Numbered from the stretch's first letter, positions 6,074-13,359 are shown. The stretch is 16,665 nt of DNA from CAZEAC01 sp964510065 (GCA_964510065.1 CAZEAC010000100.1:1-16665), one strand, 5' to 3'. Notes: a model not told the origin generated them from the sequence alone. Numbers and translations: made by a program.

Positions 6074-8626
6074 CTATATTTTAAAGCGCGACACAAGGCC
6101 TTGCAGTGCCGCAGCCATCTTTGACAGCTCCTGAGCAGCAGACATTGAGTTCGTAGCACCTTCCGTCGTGTTTCTCGCCGCTTGGGCGACGCTGACAATG
6201 TTGCTCGATATCTCAGTGCTGCCTCGGGCAGCCTCTGCGACGTTACGGCTCATCTCCGCAGTTGTCGCGCTTTGCTCCTCTACCGCGCTTGCAATTGTGC
6301 TCGAGATATCGTTGATTCGATCGATAATCTTGCTTATCTCTGCAATTGCACTTACTGCGCTCGTGGTATCGGCTTGTATTGCTTCAATCTTACGTCCGAT
6401 ATCCTCAGTCGCTTTCGCGGTTTCTTTCGCCAGCTCCTTTACTTCGTTTGCGACAACAGCAAATCCTTTGCCTGCCTCTCCCGCACGAGCCGCCTCGATT
6501 GTTGCGTTAAGCGCAAGTAGGTTTGTTTGGCCTGCGATCGAAGTAATGACCTTAATTACCTGACCAATTTCGGCGCTGCTTTGGCCAAGCTTTCCAACAA
6601 TAGCATTGGTATTCTTGGCAATATCGACCGCCTGTGTCGCGACTTTCGCCGCTTCATTCGCGTTCTGAGCAATTTCGCGAATGCTCGCGCTCATTTCTTC
6701 AGTACCGGTAGCTACCGTCTGGACATTCTTGGTTACCTCTTCAGCAGCCGACGAGACAACATTCGACTGAGCCGCGGTCTCTGAAGCATTTGAGGACATT
6801 TGTTGGCTTACTGCCGTCAGCTCTTCCGAAGAAGACGCCAGATTGTTCGCATTGTCGGCTATCTGAGAAATGTTTCCTCGAAGGTCACCAAAGAACTTGG
6901 CAAGACCTTCGCCCATTTGACCGATAGCATCCTTTCCGCTTACCGACATGGCCTGAGTAAGATCGCCGGTAGAAGCGGAATTGACTACTTTGAGCATCTG
7001 ATCGACCTTCGATCGCAATTCTGCGCCTTGGCGATCACGCTCTTCGGCCATCTCTTTAGACTCTCGCTCTAGCCGAAGCTTCTCGGTAACGACTTCCCAG
7101 GTAACCTGTGGACCGAGGTAGTTTCCGCGATTGTCAAATATCGGACTTACCATTAAGTCCGCAGTTTCAGGCCCGATTTGAATTTGCGCACGAACCGGAA
7201 GATTCTTCGGGTCCGACAGGATTCGGCGTTGATGTGCTGGATTCTTGTGGAAGATATCCACATTGGATCCAACGACTTTGTTAGGTGAGACTGGCAGGTA
7301 CTGTCGCAGCTTCTCAAGAGTCTTGAGAGAGGCTGGATTCATGTATACAATGTTGAGATCTTTGTCTGCCATCATGGTATTGATAGGCGAATTTTCGACC
7401 ATCGATTGTAATCGCGCCTGCTCCTGCTCAAGCTTTATCTTTTCAGTGACAACCTCCCAAGTTACCTGTGGCCCGAGGTAGGTTCCCTTTGCGTCGAAGA
7501 TAGGGCTGACCATGAGATCCGCTGTTTCTGGACCAATTTGAATTTGCGCGCGGACAGGCAAATTTTTGGGGTCTCCGAGAATTTTGCGCTGGTGAGCTGG
7601 GTTTTTATGGAAGATGTCAACGTTTGATCCCTGCACCTTGTTGGGGGGTACTGGCAGGTACTGTTTGAGCTTCTCGAGAGTGCGCAGCGAAGCTGGGTTG
7701 AGGTAGACGATGTTGAGATCTTTGTCCGCCATCATCGTATTGACCGGAGAGTTCTCCATCATTGACTGAAGTCGGCTCTGCTCTCCTTCCAGCTGGATTC
7801 GCTCGGTAATGACCGACCAGGTAACCATCGGCCCGGCGTAGCGTCCGCTGTCATCGTACATTGGACTTACGAGCAGTTCGGCAGTCTCGGGACCAATCTG
7901 AATTAATGCCTTATGTGGTAAGTTCTTCGGATTCGCGAGGATCTTGCGCTGATGCTTCGGATCACGATGGAAAATGTCGATGCTCTGTCCTACGATTTCG
8001 TCTACAGCGACTGGAAGATATTGCGCAAGAGTCTCAAGCGTCGCGCGAGAGGCCGGATTGATATAGGTAATACGTAGATCTTTGTCAGTGCACATAATAT
8101 TAATTGGCGCATTCTCGACGAGCGCTCGAAGTGCTGACTGGTCAATTGATTGACCAGTTCCATTACCGTTTTGTGTATGATTACCGCCGACCCCTTCCAT
8201 GTTCCTCTCCTTTTGTTTGTTTGAAGTTGAAATCGAATCTCCTGAATTGACGATCATTGGCGCGAGTGGACTAATCAGCGAGACAATCTCGTCGACCTCA
8301 CGCTTCGCGACTCCTGCACCCAAGAGCGTCTCGACAAGATGGCTTGCTACTCGATCAAAATGCCGCGGTTCAATCTTGAGCTCTTTATGCGCGGTACGCA
8401 TGTCGGGCCCCTGGTAAATAGGTGGACCGCCCAGAGCCGTAGTAAAAAATGCCACTTGCTGCGTTTTAAGCCGCCCGATGTTGACATCGGCAAAGAAATC
8501 AAAGAGCTCGGGATCGTCTAATACCCGGTCGTAGAACTTTTCTACGACTAACTTAATCGCCTTTTCTCCGCCTATCCGAGCAAAGAGAGAATCGCTCTTG
8601 CTGGACATCTCATGTTGTTTTCCCAT
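6074..8626 (-). CDS. Soluble chemoreceptor: truncated haemoglobin, three PAS, MCP signalling domain
   Basis: An 850-aa methyl-accepting protein without transmembrane segments, so cytoplasmic. Residues 13-126 are a group-1 (TrHbN-type) truncated haemoglobin: B10 Tyr Y32 (FYDRVL), E11 Gln Q57 (LKTQQVAFF), FTTALGGPPIYQG, and proximal His H89 (PRHFDRVASHL). Haem binding and O2/NO sensing are therefore likely. A low-complexity linker (127-165) holds a second possible start at M143. Three PAS units of exactly 120 aa follow (166-285, 286-405, 406-525), then a short coiled coil, a HAMP-like stretch (about 542-595, with STGDLTQAM) and a long MCP domain with the hairpin tip IAGQTNLLALNATIEAARAG and GFAVVANEVKELA. 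No C-terminal CheR-binding pentapeptide is seen. A GAGG lies 5 nt before the ATG at 8626, 12 nt after the cheW stop. Position between cheW and cheY points to it as the operon's cognate receptor. Confidence 0.92.
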   Translation of the reverse strand: MGKQHEMSSKSDSLFARIGGEKAIKLVVEKFYDRVLDDPELFDFFADVNIGRLKTQQVAFFTTALGGPPIYQGPDMRTAHKELKIEPRHFDRVASHLVETLLGAGVAKREVDEIVSLISPLAPMIVNSGDSISTSNKQKERNMEGVGGNHTQNGNGTGQSIDQSALRALVENAPINIMCTDKDLRITYINPASRATLETLAQYLPVAVDEIVGQSIDIFHRDPKHQRKILANPKNLPHKALIQIGPETAELLVSPMYDDSGRYAGPMVTWSVITERIQLEGEQSRLQSMMENSPVNTMMADKDLNIVYLNPASLRTLEKLKQYLPVPPNKVQGSNVDIFHKNPAHQRKILGDPKNLPVRAQIQIGPETADLMVSPIFDAKGTYLGPQVTWEVVTEKIKLEQEQARLQSMVENSPINTMMADKDLNIVYMNPASLKTLEKLRQYLPVSPNKVVGSNVDIFHKNPAHQRRILSDPKNLPVRAQIQIGPETADLMVSPIFDNRGNYLGPQVTWEVVTEKLRLERESKEMAEERDRQGAELRSKVDQMLKVVNSASTGDLTQAMSVSGKDAIGQMGEGLAKFFGDLRGNISQIADNANNLASSSEELTAVSQQMSSNASETAAQSNVVSSAAEEVTKNVQTVATGTEEMSASIREIAQNANEAAKVATQAVDIAKNTNAIVGKLGQSSAEIGQVIKVITSIAGQTNLLALNATIEAARAGEAGKGFAVVANEVKELAKETAKATEDIGRKIEAIQADTTSAVSAIAEISKIIDRINDISSTIASAVEEQSATTAEMSRNVAEAARGSTEISSNIVSVAQAARNTTEGATNSMSAAQELSKMAAALQGLVSRFKI
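7052..8131 (-). repeat. Three tandem 360-nt PAS-coding repeats
   Basis: The receptor gene carries three in-phase units at 7772-8131, 7412-7771 and 7052-7411, in transcription order PAS1, PAS2, PAS3. By hand alignment PAS2 and PAS3 share about 102 of 120 residues and PAS1 and PAS2 about 72 of 120, with no gaps. Shared motifs include DKDL, Y.NPAS, D.FH..P.HQRKIL, DPKNLP and IQIGPETA. This indicates an old duplication followed by a more recent one. Each ends with a T-E-(K/R)-(I/L) helix that links to the next unit. Confidence 0.9.
8198..8214 (-). promoter_or_regulatory. Strong internal ribosome binding site and ATG inside the globin-PAS linker
   Basis: On the coding strand AAAAGGAGAGGAAC is followed directly by an in-frame ATG (8198-8200, codon 143). 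The GGAG core is 6 nt from the ATG, among the best-looking Shine-Dalgarno sequences in the window and clearly better than those of most annotated starts here. Initiation here would give a 708-aa receptor with all PAS and MCP domains but no globin. The upstream codons (S-N-K-Q-K-E-R-N) read like a translated leader. Confidence 0.5.
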
Positions 8627-8638
8627 ATTCGCCTCGTC

Positions 8639-9103
8639 TCAATGAACTTCACTCTTTACATCTACGGCATGAACGGTATTAAGGACGAGCAGAAGCTCGT
8701 CCTTAAGCTTATAGACGCCAGTAATCAAGCTGCGTGTATGCGCGTCAAGCGTTGGAGGAGGATCCTCAAAGAGCTTGTCGTCAACTTCCAAAACGTCTCC
8801 AATTTCGTCTACCAGCAAACTTACAATGTTACCGTCGGTGCGAATCACCACATTCATCGGAAGCGCACCCTCGGCGCGCACTGACTGCTTTAGTTGTCGG
8901 CGCAGGTCAATCGCGGTCAATATTTGGCCGCGAAGGTTTATAAGACCTTGAATAACTGGTGAAGCGAGCGGTACTGGTGTCATCTCTTGAAAGCGAATTA
9001 CCTCTTGAACGGTCATTACATCAACACCGAAGAGGAGCTCTCCAACATAAAACGTTGCGAACTGTTTTGATCCAACTGCTTGTTGGGTAGGTGACGCCGT
9101 CAT
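8639..9103 (-). CDS. cheW: Chemotaxis coupling protein CheW
   Basis: A 154-aa CheW domain protein that bridges chemoreceptors and CheA in signalling arrays. It begins with a short non-conserved tail, then QFATFYVGELLFGVDVMTVQEVI, followed by VPLASPVIQGLINLRGQILTAIDLR, the hallmark CheW segment with the conserved N-L-R-G, and VSLLVDEIGDVLEV in the second subdomain. The length is normal. Its ATG overlaps the cheA stop by 4 nt, and its stop lies 12 nt before the chemoreceptor start, so stoichiometric expression with both partners is expected. The 3' end of the gene contains a perfect 12-bp hairpin (8679-8706). Confidence 0.95.
   Translation of the reverse strand: MTASPTQQAVGSKQFATFYVGELLFGVDVMTVQEVIRFQEMTPVPLASPVIQGLINLRGQILTAIDLRRQLKQSVRAEGALPMNVVIRTDGNIVSLLVDEIGDVLEVDDKLFEDPPPTLDAHTRSLITGVYKLKDELLLVLNTVHAVDVKSEVH
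8679..8706 (-). other. Perfect 12-bp hairpin inside the 3' end of cheW
   Basis: TTAAGGACGAGC and its exact reverse complement GCTCGTCCTTAA are separated by 4 nt. The structure lies in the conserved C-terminal codons of cheW, ending about 50 nt before the start of the receptor gene. No T-tract follows. A perfect 12-bp stem with so short a loop is not expected by chance in this length of DNA. A role in translation or mRNA stability at the cheW-receptor junction is inference. Confidence 0.65.
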
Positions 9104-10989
9104 ATTTCAGCTCCCTGTGGTAGTATTGAAGTATGTTTGCTCGCGGATGCCTCAAGTGCCACTTGAATAATTTCGTCGACATTGAGAAGATCGGTCACGC
9201 GCTTTTGAATGATTGAGCTACCAAGAGTCCCTGGCCTGCTGCCATTCTTGTGCAAGATCGTTGCGTCCTCTTCAACAATGTCGAGTATTTCGTCAACGAC
9301 TAGTCCGGTAGTGGCGCCTGCTTTAGAATAGACGACAACATGTACCTGCCCGTCGCTGGCGCTTTTTCCCTGAGTACTAAAGAATCCAGAGAGCTCAATG
9401 AGTGGCAATATCCCGCCACGATATTGGACTACGATCCGTCCGCCAGCTCTCTCGAGGAGGCTCGAATCAAATTCCTCGAGTCGATTTACCATCGCGAGTG
9501 GGATCGCCATTCGATCTCCGCCAACTTTTACGATGAGCAGCGTCTGTAATGTCCCGGCGGATTTCGTGCCTTCTGTCGCAAGTTCTTTCTCTACCGACGC
9601 GCGAGTGGAAAGTTTGGACTTTCTTGCCAGACCGGCGACGTCAATAATCAATGCTATCTTACCGTCGCCCATTATTGTTGCCCCGGCGTACACTGAGATA
9701 TCCTTGAGCTGCCTGCCTAGGGGCTTAACGACGATTTCTTCGGTATCATGCACTTCGTCAATGACCAGTCCGAATTGCTGTTCGTCCGCTTTCACCACGA
9801 CTAAGTTTAATTCGCGTTCGGCATTGCCGGAACGTTCATTAAGCTCAAGCTCGCGATTAAGAAATACTAAAGGCAGGAGGTTCCCGCGTAGCCTGTAAAA
9901 TGATGCCCCCTGAATGTTCTCGACAAGTCGTTTGCGTTCTTCGCCTGGAATTCTCACCAATTCGAGTAAGCTCACTTGTGGTACCGCGAAGCGATTTTGA
10001 CCGCTGCTCACAATGAGAGCTGGAATAATTGCCAGAGTAAGTGGGATCTTTATCGTTACGGTAGTCCCTTCGCGCTGCTTGCTTGCGACATCGACACTTC
10101 CGCCGATTCTTTCGATATTCGATTTGACGACATCCATTCCCACGCCGCGGCCAGAAAGATTGGTCACTTTTTCGGCAGTCGAGAAGCCAGCGGCAAAGAT
10201 GAGTCGGTGAATCTCTGTTTCTGACATTTTTCGCGACTGCTCGACGGAAATCAGTCCCTTTTCAATCGCTTTGTCGCGAATCCTGTCGGTTGCGAGCCCG
10301 CCTCCATTGTCTTCGATTTCTATAATGACATGCCCGCCTTCATGGTACGCACGAAGTACGAGTGATCCTTGCCTTGGCTTGCCATGCTGCTCACGAATGT
10401 CCGGCATCTCGATGCCATGGTCGACAGCGTTGCGTACAAGATGCGTCAGCGGATCTTTAATTGCCTCGAGAATGGTTTTGTCCAGCTCGGTGTCTTTTCC
10501 CTCCATCGCTAACTCAACATCTTTTCCGCACATGCGAGAAACATCGCGAACAACACGAGGAAACTTGTTCCAGACGTTTGCAATTGGTTGCATCCGCGTG
10601 CGCATGACGCTTTCTTGGAGTTCAGAAGTGATGATGTTGAGGCGTTGACTTGTACTTATAAAGGTTGAATCGTCTTGAGTTTTTGTAAATTGAAGAATCT
10701 GATTCCGCGCAAGAACAAGCTCACCCACGAGATTCATCAGCTGATCCAATAATGTGACGTCGACTCTTAGCGAGGACTCGCTAAGGCCGCTTGGTGGCGC
10801 CGAGCCTTCCGATGAAGGAGCTTCTGCGCTTGGCGCTGGCGCTTTGGAAGCGGGCGGCGGGTTCTTGTCAACTTCAGGCGCTGGAGGGTTGCTCTGAGCT
10901 TGAATCGCGGCTGAACTTGGCTGCTCAGATGTTTCAATTTGTGTCGGCTGCGGTATCGAGCGCGGTACCGTATCGGACTCAATGCTCAA
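9100..10989 (-). CDS. cheA: CheA histidine kinase core lacking P1, with two CheW-like (P5) domains
   Basis: A 629-aa CheA without the N-terminal Hpt domain, which is encoded by the preceding gene. Residues 1-72 are a Pro/Ala/Ser-rich linker; no P2 domain is seen. P3 dimerisation helices lie at about 73-140. The P4 ATPase has N-box HLVRNAVDHGIE (183-194), G1 DNGGG (227-231), F-box IFAAGFS (264-270) and G2 GRGVGMD (280-286), all intact. A first CheW-like P5 domain covers about 318-455 and a second about 480-612. The only available start is TTG at 10989, which overlaps the upstream stop; an in-frame stop lies three codons before it. A one-base insertion in the T4 run at 10988-10991 would fuse both genes into a 786-aa CheA, so a genuine split and a base error are both possible. 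It overlaps cheW by 4 nt. Confidence 0.9.
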   Translation of the reverse strand: MSIESDTVPRSIPQPTQIETSEQPSSAAIQAQSNPPAPEVDKNPPPASKAPAPSAEAPSSEGSAPPSGLSESSLRVDVTLLDQLMNLVGELVLARNQILQFTKTQDDSTFISTSQRLNIITSELQESVMRTRMQPIANVWNKFPRVVRDVSRMCGKDVELAMEGKDTELDKTILEAIKDPLTHLVRNAVDHGIEMPDIREQHGKPRQGSLVLRAYHEGGHVIIEIEDNGGGLATDRIRDKAIEKGLISVEQSRKMSETEIHRLIFAAGFSTAEKVTNLSGRGVGMDVVKSNIERIGGSVDVASKQREGTTVTIKIPLTLAIIPALIVSSGQNRFAVPQVSLLELVRIPGEERKRLVENIQGASFYRLRGNLLPLVFLNRELELNERSGNAERELNLVVVKADEQQFGLVIDEVHDTEEIVVKPLGRQLKDISVYAGATIMGDGKIALIIDVAGLARKSKLSTRASVEKELATEGTKSAGTLQTLLIVKVGGDRMAIPLAMVNRLEEFDSSLLERAGGRIVVQYRGGILPLIELSGFFSTQGKSASDGQVHVVVYSKAGATTGLVVDEILDIVEEDATILHKNGSRPGTLGSSIIQKRVTDLLNVDEIIQVALEASASKHTSILPQGAEI

Positions 10990-11459
10990 AAGTTCTCAGA
11001 ATCCGCGGTTGTTGTGGGGACAAGGACTTGTGGAGCCGCCTCTTGGGACTGTTTTTCGGCGTCTTGGGCGCTGGCTTCGACCGAGAGTCGTTGGAGATCT
11101 GCGACAAGCAAGTCATAATTTTTCTCGCCTTCGTTACCCCTTGCTTCCAGCTCGCCAAGAATTTGTCGAGTTGCGTCGAAAAGCTGCAGCAGTACAGTGG
11201 TTCGGTCCTGATTTAATTCGAGGGTGCCGGAGCGAAGACCATCGAGAAGGGTTTCTCCAACATGAGTAATAGATTCAAGCTTCTTAAGCTCAAAGAATCC
11301 GCAGGTGCCTTTGATTGTATGTACTTTGCGAAAAACTGATTTTAGAATTTCACGATTGTGTGGCTCACTTTCGAGAGCCACGAGCTCTCGATCGAGCTGA
11401 TCAAGGCTCTCCGCGCTTTCGACTAGGAACTCTTTTAATATATCAGAGAACTCGCTCAT
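10986..11459 (-). CDS. Separate CheA P1 (Hpt) protein
   Basis: A 157-aa protein whose N-terminal about 110 residues form a CheA-type histidine phosphotransfer domain. The phosphorylated His is H47 in VFRKVHTIKGTCGFFEL, with the conserved Lys and Gly after it. The C-terminal about 45 residues are a Gln/Ala/Glu-rich linker ending in D-S-E-N-F. It would receive phosphate from the kinase core of the next gene and pass it to CheY and CheB. It is the first gene of the - strand operon. The ATG at 11459 starts MSEFSDILKEFLVES, the usual P1 beginning, but no clear Shine-Dalgarno precedes it. Together with the next gene it makes one complete CheA; the break lies within the disordered linker, not in a domain. 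Confidence 0.9.
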   Translation of the reverse strand: MSEFSDILKEFLVESAESLDQLDRELVALESEPHNREILKSVFRKVHTIKGTCGFFELKKLESITHVGETLLDGLRSGTLELNQDRTTVLLQLFDATRQILGELEARGNEGEKNYDLLVADLQRLSVEASAQDAEKQSQEAAPQVLVPTTTADSENF

Positions 11460-11776
11460 TTCTGCACGAAGGTAAGAGATGTTTAGCAGTTCTTTAGTTC
11501 ACAACGTGGTCGTCTGCGATAAACGTCTCTAGTGCAGCGGATGCGGTGATGGGTTACACTTATTTATTGTGTAACTTCCGCATATACTCTGATGTCGGCT
11601 TGGCTCCAGAAGACCTTGAGAAAATTAACTCCGAAGGGATTGCCCAGCGCTGAGAGTTCGAAGAATGATCAATTCGAATGTGGTTTGAATTCCTCTATGC
11701 TTTTCAATTGCAGGCTGTTCGCTTATAAGGGCCGTATTACTACCGCTCTTATACGAGTTGAATATTCGGATGCCCT
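11460..11776. other. Intergenic region upstream of the chemotaxis operon
   Basis: 317 bp between the divergent P1 gene (-) and the small membrane protein gene (+). It must hold the operon promoter on the - strand. I see a 7-bp dyad (11553-11575, separate entry) but no convincing sigma-70 or sigma-28 promoter on either strand. For the + strand a weak TTATTT/TATACT pair with 17-nt spacing overlaps the dyad. A 62-codon ORF at 11592-11780 overlaps the membrane protein start by 4 nt but has no ribosome binding site or recognisable sequence. Confidence 0.5.
11553..11575. promoter_or_regulatory. Candidate operator dyad
   Basis: Perfect inverted repeat GTTACAC and GTGTAAC with a 9-nt A/T-rich centre, about 94 to 116 nt upstream of the first operon gene. 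It lies between divergent genes, where a regulator site would be expected. Arms of this length also occur by chance, so support is weak. Confidence 0.3.
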
Positions 11777-12163
11777 ATGACCCCATCAATGTGGATAGCC
11801 TCTGTCGCTTTTGTCTTATTATGGTTGGGATATTCGCAGCGCCATAATCGATTGCGGCATGTTGCATGTATTGCTGCTGCGCTTGCGCTCGATATCGGAC
11901 TAGTTCTTTATCTCGAAGCCACACGTTCAGCTATTAAAACGGCGCTGTCGTTTGAGTTGGCGATTCTTCAACAAATTCATATTGCTGTTTCTACTGTTGC
12001 TCTTTTGCTTTATTTCCCAATTATCTTTCTGGGCATTCGGCTATTGATGAATAAGGCCTCACGCTCACAACGTAATTGGCATCGTCAACTAGCTGTTTGC
12101 GCCTTGCTATTTAGGACACTGGGCTTCGTCTTTATGTTTTCGATGCTTGGTAAACATGGCTAA
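11777..12163 (+). CDS. Small four-helix membrane protein of unknown function
   Basis: A 128-aa protein with four predicted transmembrane segments at about 4-20, 27-46, 64-90 and 104-123. Charged residues lie mostly in the loops at 21-26 and 92-103. Polar residues of note are H68 inside the third helix region (QQIHIAVST) and an HRQ at the start of the fourth helix, a faint likeness to small haem or cytochrome-assembly membrane proteins such as DUF420, which I cannot confirm. The ATG at 11777 is the only reasonable start; no clear Shine-Dalgarno is present. Its TAA stop lies in the left end of repeat copy A (C-TAA-TAC). It is convergent with the downstream Hpt gene. The function is not recognised. 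Confidence 0.6.
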   Translation: MTPSMWIASVAFVLLWLGYSQRHNRLRHVACIAAALALDIGLVLYLEATRSAIKTALSFELAILQQIHIAVSTVALLLYFPIIFLGIRLLMNKASRSQRNWHRQLAVCALLFRTLGFVFMFSMLGKHG

Positions 12164-12307
12164 TACTCTGCAAACTAAATAGTGTTACCTTCAGCTCTGT
12201 TTTATCTCGGTGCCTCTGTGGTTTATTTTGCTTTCAAAAAAAACCACAGAGGCACGGAGAACTCAGAGATAAGAAAGAGAGGGAAAATTTAGTTTACAGA
12301 GGGCTAC
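12160..12307 (+). repeat. Palindromic MITE-like repeat, copy A
   Basis: Terminal inverted repeats CTCTGCAAACTAAAT (12166-12180) and ATTTAGTTTACAGAG (12287-12301), differing at one position. Inside is a 19-nt stem (12206-12224 and 12241-12259, one mismatch) built on the CCTCTGTGGTTT motif, with a loop ending in an A-run. Flanks CTAA (left, containing the stop of the membrane protein gene) and CTAC (right, 12304-12307) may be a degenerate 4-bp target duplication. Same orientation as copy C, opposite to copy B. It lies between convergent genes. There is no coding capacity. Confidence 0.8.
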
Positions 12308-12311
12308 AAGC

Positions 12312-12701
12312 CTATTGCAGAAACTGCTGAAGTTTCTCAATGGTATCGGTGCTTTGGTCGGCGCTTTCTTTTCCAGTATTTTCCAGAGAAGTGAGATTCT
12401 CTCTCACAAAGTCAACGGCTCTTAAGAGAAGCGTAATGAGCTGAGGAGAGCTTGAGAGAATCCCGTTGCGCATACGATCGAGCACTGTTTCGGTCTTATG
12501 GCAAAAGCTCTCTAGTTTCTGAAGGCCTAGAAAGCCACTATTTCCTTTAAGCGTGTGAAGACCACGAAAAATTTTATTTATTGTCTCTTTGTTCTGCGGA
12601 TTCTTTTCGAGCTCAACCAGTTCACGTTCGAGGGCATCTACGATCTCGTAGGCCTCAAGCAGAAACACTCTCAATTCTTCTGGAATTTCTTCGGTAACCA
12701 T
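12312..12701 (-). CDS. Stand-alone Hpt (CheA P1-like) phosphotransfer protein
   Basis: A 129-aa protein that is essentially one Hpt domain. The phosphorylated His is H49 in IFRGLHTLKGNSGFLGL, with the conserved K-G after it, and the preceding helix LEAYEIVDALERELVELEKNP is typical of CheA P1 rather than of YPD1/ArcB-type Hpt. No kinase or receiver domain is attached. It would act as a phosphate carrier between a kinase and receivers. It lies about 850 bp from the P1 gene of the chemotaxis operon, on the same strand but as a separate transcription unit. The start is ATG at 12701; no good ribosome binding site is visible. Repeat copy A lies just past its stop. Confidence 0.85.
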   Translation of the reverse strand: MVTEEIPEELRVFLLEAYEIVDALERELVELEKNPQNKETINKIFRGLHTLKGNSGFLGLQKLESFCHKTETVLDRMRNGILSSSPQLITLLLRAVDFVRENLTSLENTGKESADQSTDTIEKLQQFLQ

Positions 12702-12930
12702 AGGCTTAATCCGTTTTACCTCTATTATGACGCGGGAATCCAGTCGTTATAGAAGACACTCGAGTTCGTGACTAGTTCAAATCATCCTCTTTTGATGGCG
12801 CTGGCTATCTCGCCGATTCATCTACGCAGACAATAAAACATTACTTCACTGACCAGTCTGGTTCTAGCTAAAACCCTGACTCTAGAAATCGCATCATAAA
12901 TTGTAGCACTATTTTCGCAAAATCCATCGC

Positions 12931-13359
12931 ATGAATCCAATTCGTCGCTCAGTACGCACACTAAATTCGAGCGTTGAGATACTACGCGAGGGCGCGACAT
13001 CGCCGGTTCATACTGTTCGAGAGCTCGCCCGAGGAATATTTCATTTGATCTGCGAAGGCGAGGCGCGAATCGTGGTAGTTCTCACCACATTAGCGCAGGC
13101 TGAAGAGGCAGCATTTTTTACGGCATTAGAATCGATACCGATTCAGGAGCAGGTTCGTATCGACCTGACTGCGGTCCGAGACGTTAGTCTCGGAATACTT
13201 GGAATTCTAAGCGAAGAACACCGGCGCCGGAAGACTAATGGTAGTAGCCTTGTAGCCCTGATTAATTACGAGGCCCTCTCGAAGTCTCACGTACTAGGAA
13301 ATCTCTCCCCGCTACAGCTTGAAGCGCTTGGTGCGGAGATTATTGGGCGAGACTGTTAA
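12931..13359 (+). CDS. Divergent STAS-domain-like protein
   Basis: A 142-aa protein resembling STAS domains (anti-sigma factor antagonist family) in its order of strands and helices: EARIVVVLTTL, then VRIDLTAVRDVSLGILGILSEEHRRRKTNG, then SSLVALINYEALSKSHVLGNL. In SpoIIAA-type proteins the loop after the central strand carries D-S-S-G with a phosphorylated Ser; here it reads D84-V-S-L-G, so the usual Ser may be missing and normal serine-kinase switching may not apply. The N-terminal 40 residues are unrecognised. Its stop TAA and the last codons (D-C) lie in the left end of repeat copy B. No Shine-Dalgarno is seen at the ATG. The partner is unknown. The STAS call is from pattern only. Confidence 0.55.
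   Translation: MNPIRRSVRTLNSSVEILREGATSPVHTVRELARGIFHLICEGEARIVVVLTTLAQAEEAAFFTALESIPIQEQVRIDLTAVRDVSLGILGILSEEHRRRKTNGSSLVALINYEALSKSHVLGNLSPLQLEALGAEIIGRDC

Noticed and set aside
9451..9480. 8-bp inverted repeat CTCGAGGA/TCCTCGAG inside cheA
   Set aside because: Several such arms with a 14-nt loop are expected by chance in a window of this length.
10980..11000. Programmed -1 frameshift joining P1 and the CheA core
   Set aside because: No X-XXY-YYZ slippery heptamer is present at GAG-AAC-TTT-TGA and no clear downstream stimulator was seen; coupled translation or a base error is simpler.
11592..11780. 62-codon + strand ORF overlapping the membrane protein start by 4 nt
   Set aside because: No ribosome binding site and no recognisable composition or domain; the ATGA overlap can arise by chance.
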